Assembly: GCA_964632945.1 (NCBI GenBank)
Contig: CAZWCX010000015.1
Location: 1-64,000 of the forward strand
Direction: 5' to 3'
Source: CAZWCX01 sp964632945
GTDB taxonomy: Bacteria > Planctomycetota > MHYJ01 > WSZJ01 > CAZWCX01
Length of the DNA stretch: 64,000 bases
Shown here: positions 60,178 to 64,000 of the stretch, in pieces
Layout of the letters: every line of letters starts with the position of its first letter
Numbering within the stretch: the first letter of the stretch is position 1
The notes under the pieces: model-generated
What the model was told of the DNA's origin: nothing
The model's database searches: none
Seen by the model: only the letters and a program-made list of their open reading frames with translations
Position numbers and translations under genes: made by a program

Positions 60178-60327
60178 ACAATGTGGACCTCGCGCGTCGA
60201 TCCCCGGGGCCATCGGCATCGGCCGTGCCGATCGGCGGCGCTTCCCTTGCCGGACCTGAAATGACACAATCTCTCGGGACCCTCCGGGCGGGTGCGCATC
60301 CCGGGGGGCCGCCGAGGAGGCCCCGCC

Positions 60328-62967
60328 ATGCCCCATCGCGTCGCCGCCGCCCTGTCCGCCGTCCTCTTCCTGCTTCTGGCGCCGTCGCTCGGGGCCGATC
60401 GCAACGCCGCCATCCGTCTGGTGGCCGAGGGGGACGCCCTCTACCAACGGCGCGATTTCGACGGCGCGATCGCCGCCTACACCCGCGCCATCGAGGCCGA
60501 TCCCGAGTACGGGACCGCCTGGGGCCGGCGCGGGGTGGCGAAGCGCATCGCCACCCGCTTCGACGCCGCCCTCGAGGACCTCACCAACGCGATCGCCCTC
60601 GACCCGGGCACCGCCGAATGGCGCTTGCAGCGCATCCAGAACTACATGAGCCTCGACCGCACGCAGGAGGCGGTGGAGGACAGCGCCGACCTCCTGCGCG
60701 TCGCCCCCAACGACCCCAGCGCCCTCACCCTCCACGGCTGGGCTTTGGTCAAGTCGGGCGAAGTCGATCAGGGTCTCGAGCTCCAGACGCGCGCCCTGCA
60801 ACTTGCCGGCAACAACGCCAATCTGCGCATCCGCGCGGAGGCGTTCATGCTCAAGGCCGATTGGAACGCCCTGCTCGAGGAGATGGACCAGGCCCTCGCA
60901 GGCGGAAACCCGAACTTGGGCATCCATTACAACCGGACCATGGCGCTGGTCGAACTGGGCCGCTGGGACGACGCCGCCCAGGCGGTGAAGCTCGCGGAAA
61001 GCAAGTCCCGCGGCACGGTCCTCTACATGTCCCGGGTCTACCTGACCGCCACGCCCCAAGCGGGCGCGCACCATGCCCCGGACCAGGCGCTCAAGGATGC
61101 GGAGTCCGCCGGCGGGACCACGACGGAGTCGCTGGTCCTGAACGGCTACGCCCGCGCCCTCTTCCTCACCGGCCACGTCCATCGCTGCATGGAGCTCCTT
61201 GCCGCCAAGGGGCGGCGGACGAATTTCGAAACCCTTTTCTGGCTCGGCGCCTCGTACTGGAAACTCGGCCGACTCGCCGAGGCGCGACAGGCCTTGTCGG
61301 ATGCGCGCCGCCTGAATCCGTATCTGCTCAAGCACGCTGCCCGCGTCGACGGGCTGGCCGAGTTCGCGGCCGCCATCGACCACACGCTCGCCCGGGAGGC
61401 CGAGGGCGGGGCGGATCGCGAGCGCCTGGGTCACGAACGGGCGACGCACCTGCTCACGGTCGCGGAAATCGAGACCCTCGTGCGCGCGTACCGCTTCGAC
61501 CGCGCGGCCGCGGAATACGCCTCCCTGGTCGGGGAGCTGGCCTCGTCGGTGCGTAAGGCCGAAGCGGAGGCCCGTCGCGCCGAGATCCTGGGGATGGCCA
61601 AAGCGCACGCGCGGCTGATCGCCGCCGCCAATGCGTCGGGCGGGACGCCGCTCAAGACGAAGGTGGGGAAGCTGGACCTCACGATCCAGAAGGCGACCGG
61701 GACGGACTTCGAGTTCACCCTGCCCGGCGGGTCGGGTTCGTTCCCGTGGAAGTCGCTCCAAACCGCCGCCTACTGCGCGCTCGCCGAAAAGACCCCGTTG
61801 GCGCCCGAGGAACGCCTGGGGCTCGGTTGCCTCGCCTGGGAGGCGGGCGATCGAGCGTTGGCGATCCGCCTCCTCGAGGAAGCGGTGAAGAAGGCCCCGG
61901 CGCTGAAGCAGGCTCGAGACGGGTTCGTCGCCCGCCAGCGCGGCGTGCCCGTCCCCGCCGCGGGCTTCGTCGCGTACAAGGCCTCGTACGTGACCCCCGC
62001 AGAGAAGGCAAACCTGGAAAAGGGTCTCGTCGCGTGGCAGGGCCAGTGGGTGACCGCCAAGGACAAGGAGATGCTGGCCAAGGGGATGGTCCAGGTCGCG
62101 GGCAAGTGGATGCCCGGGGAAGACGCGGACCTCCTCCGGCGCGGGTTCGTGAAGTACAAGGGGAAGTGGGTGAGCCGCGAGGAATACGACGACCTCCGCA
62201 GCGGCTGGGCGGACGCCTTCACGGAAGAGACCGCGCACTACCGGATCAAGACCAACCAGAGCGAGGCGTTCGCGAAGGACCTCGCCGTCCTCGCCGAGGT
62301 CGCTTACGGGGAGTTCAAGACCTACTACGGCGGCGCCGAACCGAAGCTGCCGGGCAGCGAAAAGATGACGCTCTGGGCGTTCAAGGCCTTCGAGGACTAT
62401 CGTCGCCACTGCGTCGAGACCAAGGCCGAGGATCACTTGAACGCGGCCGGGTTCGCGCGCTCGGACTCGAATGTGGTGGTCGGCTGGAACAAGACGATGA
62501 ACGAGCGTCAGTTCCTCGAGACGATGGTGCACGAGGCGGCGCACCTGTACTACTACCGGGTGGCGGGGTCCGCCCGGCCGGCCTCCTGGTTCGCGGAAGC
62601 GATGGCGACCTACTTCGAGGGCTTCGCGTGGGACGGCAAGTCGTACCGCTTCTCGTTCGTGAGCGAGAGCCGGCTTCCATTCGTGCGCGATGCGATGAAG
62701 CGCGGCCAGCACATCCCCTTGGCCGAGATGCTCGGCGGGGACGCCCTCACGCTGATCAACTCGGATCCGTCCAAAGCGCTGCTCTTCTATGCCCAGTGCT
62801 GGGCGCTCAATTATTTTCTGTCGCAGACCGACCGGCGCGAGTACCGGGCGGCGTACGAGGAGTACCGCCGTTCGATCGACCGGGGCGGGACGGATCCACT
62901 GGCGAAGTTCATTCCGGACCTCGCCCGGTTGGAGAAGGACTGGGTGCGGTTCGTCGGCGGGCTCTGA
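60328..62967 (+). CDS. Secreted TPR protein with C-terminal gluzincin-like peptidase domain (DUF1570-like)
   Basis: An 879-aa exported protein. The signal peptide is residues 1-22 ('VAAALSAVLFLLLAPSLGA'). TPRs follow (about 25-340; 'AEGDALYQRRDFDGAIAAYT', 'GTAWGRRGVAKRIATRFDAA'), then a long charged middle region with repeated 'GLVAWQGQWVTAKDKEML' / 'GFVKYKGKWVSREEYD' units (about 545-640). A metallopeptidase-like domain closes the protein with HEAAH (735-739) and E757 in 'SWFAEAMATYF'. HEAAH-x17-E is a gluzincin arrangement as in DUF1570 proteins. Found mainly in planctomycetes, role unknown. The ATG at 60328 follows GAGGAGG by seven bases. Confidence 0.85.
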   Translation: MPHRVAAALSAVLFLLLAPSLGADRNAAIRLVAEGDALYQRRDFDGAIAAYTRAIEADPEYGTAWGRRGVAKRIATRFDAALEDLTNAIALDPGTAEWRLQRIQNYMSLDRTQEAVEDSADLLRVAPNDPSALTLHGWALVKSGEVDQGLELQTRALQLAGNNANLRIRAEAFMLKADWNALLEEMDQALAGGNPNLGIHYNRTMALVELGRWDDAAQAVKLAESKSRGTVLYMSRVYLTATPQAGAHHAPDQALKDAESAGGTTTESLVLNGYARALFLTGHVHRCMELLAAKGRRTNFETLFWLGASYWKLGRLAEARQALSDARRLNPYLLKHAARVDGLAEFAAAIDHTLAREAEGGADRERLGHERATHLLTVAEIETLVRAYRFDRAAAEYASLVGELASSVRKAEAEARRAEILGMAKAHARLIAAANASGGTPLKTKVGKLDLTIQKATGTDFEFTLPGGSGSFPWKSLQTAAYCALAEKTPLAPEERLGLGCLAWEAGDRALAIRLLEEAVKKAPALKQARDGFVARQRGVPVPAAGFVAYKASYVTPAEKANLEKGLVAWQGQWVTAKDKEMLAKGMVQVAGKWMPGEDADLLRRGFVKYKGKWVSREEYDDLRSGWADAFTEETAHYRIKTNQSEAFAKDLAVLAEVAYGEFKTYYGGAEPKLPGSEKMTLWAFKAFEDYRRHCVETKAEDHLNAAGFARSDSNVVVGWNKTMNERQFLETMVHEAAHLYYYRVAGSARPASWFAEAMATYFEGFAWDGKSYRFSFVSESRLPFVRDAMKRGQHIPLAEMLGGDALTLINSDPSKALLFYAQCWALNYFLSQTDRREYRAAYEEYRRSIDRGGTDPLAKFIPDLARLEKDWVRFVGGL

Positions 62968-63029
62968 GCGGAGCGTTCGGGCAAACGCCCGGCGGGGAAC
63001 TGGGCGGACTGGGCGCGGGCCAGGGGGGC

Positions 63030-63272
63030 GTGGACGGGAAGGTGAATCTGTTCTACGTACAGCGCCTGGCGGTCATGGAATGGCTCGACTCCGTGGGCGG
63101 AGCCAAGCTGATTCGCGGCATCGCGGAAGATCTTCGCGCCGGGACGAAGACGGCGGACAGCCTGAAGAAGCGCCTCCCCCAGGACCTGGCGGCCAAGGGC
63201 GTCGAGGGGTGGGAGTCGGCCTGGGTGGAGTGGGTGAAGAGCACCTACTCGTGGGGCGTCCATCCGGGCGCC
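63030..63272 (+). pseudogene. C-terminal remnant of a peptidase-like gene
   Basis: In a frame different from the upstream peptidase gene, about 80 codons read clearly protein-like sequence ('VNLFYVQRLAVMEWLDSVGG' then 'GWESAWVEWVKSTYSWG'). This resembles the C-terminal end of the DUF1570/peptidase MA-type proteins, where a conserved Tyr-x-Gln helix is followed by a Trp-rich end. There is no proper start (only a GTG at 63030) and the frame has no stop at the expected end. It is best read as the tail of a lost paralogue. The rest of the 358-bp gap to thiE holds only repeat copy C. Confidence 0.4.
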
Positions 63273-63327
63273 TTGCCGGGCGCGAAAGTCGCCTCGGCCG
63301 AATCCGGGATCTCGGGCGGGAAGACTC
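63270..63327 (+). repeat. Dispersed intergenic repeat, copy C
   Basis: Begins GCCTTGCCGGGCGCGAAA and ends at GGGAAGACTC, matching copies A and B. It ends at the thiE stop codon and lies after the gene remnant. Confidence 0.55.
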
Positions 63328-64000
63328 ACCGGGTCCGGCGGGCCGCAGCGGCGGGGCGGCGCAGGGCGCGCAGGAGGTTGCGCGCGGCCGCGGCGGGATC
63401 CGCCGCCGCGATCACCCCGGCGCAGACGGCGATCCGGCGCGCGCCGGCGCGGGCGACCCGGGAGACGTTTTCCGGCGTGATCCCGCCGATGGCGACGAAC
63501 GGCAGGTCCGCCGACCGGGCGATTCGACGCACGGACTCGAGGCCGGTGGCGCGCAGGACGGGCGGGCGGATGGGCCCGCCTTCCAGGTGCCGGAACTTCG
63601 TGGCGGCGGAGAAGACCGGCCCCATCGACACGTAATCGGCGCCTTCCGCGCGCGCGCGTCGGGCCTGGGCGAGGGTGTGGCAGGTTGCGCCCAGCAGGGC
63701 CTCGGGACCGAGCAGGGCGCGCGCCGTCGCGAGCGGCAGGTCGTCCGGTCCCAGGTGGACCCCGTGGGCGCCGGCGGCGAGCGCGACGTCGACGCGGTCG
63801 TCGACCAGGAAGAGGGCGCCGGAGCGTTCCGCCAACCGTCGCAGGCGCGTCGCGAGGGGCAGAAACTCCCGGTCCGGGAGTTCCTTCTCGCGCAATTGGA
63901 TCGCCGCGGCGCCGCCGTCCAGGGCGCGTTGCACGGCGCGCTCGAGCGGCCCGCGCGATACCGCCCGGGTGGCCAGGACGTAGAGGCACGGGTCGGGCAG
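63326..64000 (-). CDS. thiE: Thiamine-phosphate synthase, 5' end outside window
   Basis: The TIM-barrel enzyme joining HMP-diphosphate and HET-phosphate into thiamine phosphate. 'GGAAAIQLREKELPDREF' is the diagnostic phosphate-binding first motif, followed by 'LFLVDDRVDVALAAGAHGVHLG', in two strands, and 'GADYVSMGPVFSAATK' and 'FVAIGGITPENV'. The Gln-Leu-Arg-Glu-Lys segment agrees with ThiE and its paralogue TenI; the normal 'YVSMGPVF' and overall length favour ThiE. The reading frame continues to the window edge ('DPCLYVLATRAVS'), so the true start lies beyond 64000. At least 224 codons are visible. Confidence 0.88.
   Translation of the reverse strand: MPDPCLYVLATRAVSRGPLERAVQRALDGGAAAIQLREKELPDREFLPLATRLRRLAERSGALFLVDDRVDVALAAGAHGVHLGPDDLPLATARALLGPEALLGATCHTLAQARRARAEGADYVSMGPVFSAATKFRHLEGGPIRPPVLRATGLESVRRIARSADLPFVAIGGITPENVSRVARAGARRIAVCAGVIAAADPAAAARNLLRALRRPAAAARRTR

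Noticed and set aside
54800..60259. A 1819-codon plus-strand open frame
   Set aside because: It runs through the N gap and is antisense to the hydrolase, symporter, GH3 and TPR genes. Its composition is Arg/Ser/Pro-rich without domains.

Overview
This is a very GC-rich window with genes on both strands and small gaps. It probably comes from a member of the Planctomycetota, assembled from metagenomic or draft data. That placement is inferred from family content: a double zinc-ribbon protein of the AGKKGKCPACG type, a secreted leucine-rich-repeat protein with TDAGLAAL repeats, a secreted squalene-cyclase-like repeat protein, TPR plus HEAAH peptidases, and a large GspK-like pseudopilin carrying a LamG domain. 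No rRNA, tRNA, CRISPR array, prophage or insertion sequence is visible. The first 65 bases are a G/C homopolymer artefact and a 10-N gap sits at 55903-55912.

Layout. 66-6731: a 5'-truncated DUF2851 gene, a HAD phosphatase, a four-gene lipid-transport operon (STAS-MlaE, MlaF, MlaD, PqiC-like lipoprotein) and a NUDIX hydrolase. 6885-17181: a TPR protein, then a glycan cluster (membrane GT-C enzyme, GT4, methyltransferase, GT4-GT2 fusion, GT4) with glycyl-tRNA synthetase inside it. 17433-20549: the LamG pseudopilin as its own transcription unit. 20751-25049: cystathionine beta-synthase, a cystathionine gamma-synthase/lyase family enzyme, RsgA and UppP. 25054-30417: two thioredoxin-like genes, each interrupted in frame by one UGA exactly where the first cysteine of a CxxC motif belongs, around PyrK, a 6-phospho-3-hexuloisomerase and a membrane-anchored helical protein. 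30503-34367: a haem/cytochrome cluster (HemX/CcsA-like protein, HemA, HemC). 34630-46093: secreted peptidases, GNAT, squalene-cyclase-like protein, a CHASE2 adenylate cyclase operon, the LRR protein and a YbjN-like protein. 46090-55115: MutS, radical SAM protein, PilZ, aspartokinase, LigA, QueF. 55184-64000: dienelactone hydrolase, sodium:solute symporter, GH3 enzyme, TPR protein, TPR-peptidase and ThiE, which is cut by the window end.

The main discovery candidate is the pair of probable selenoproteins at 25054-26010 (minus, U55-T-A-C58) and 29485-30417 (plus, U74-P-P-C77). Both are predicted secreted thioredoxin-fold proteins. Both keep one reading frame through the UGA, and each has a potential SECIS-like hairpin just downstream. 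UGA is an ordinary stop for many neighbouring genes, so a general code change does not explain it. The second gene lies 85 bp upstream of a HemX/CcsA-like gene, which suggests but does not prove a link to extracytoplasmic thiol chemistry or cytochrome c/haem maturation.

Promoters are easy to see because AT-rich hexamers stand out: many genes have a TTGnnn box 16-18 nt upstream of a TAnnnT box. A degenerate intergenic repeat of about 57 bp occurs at least three times (5998, 34552, 63270).
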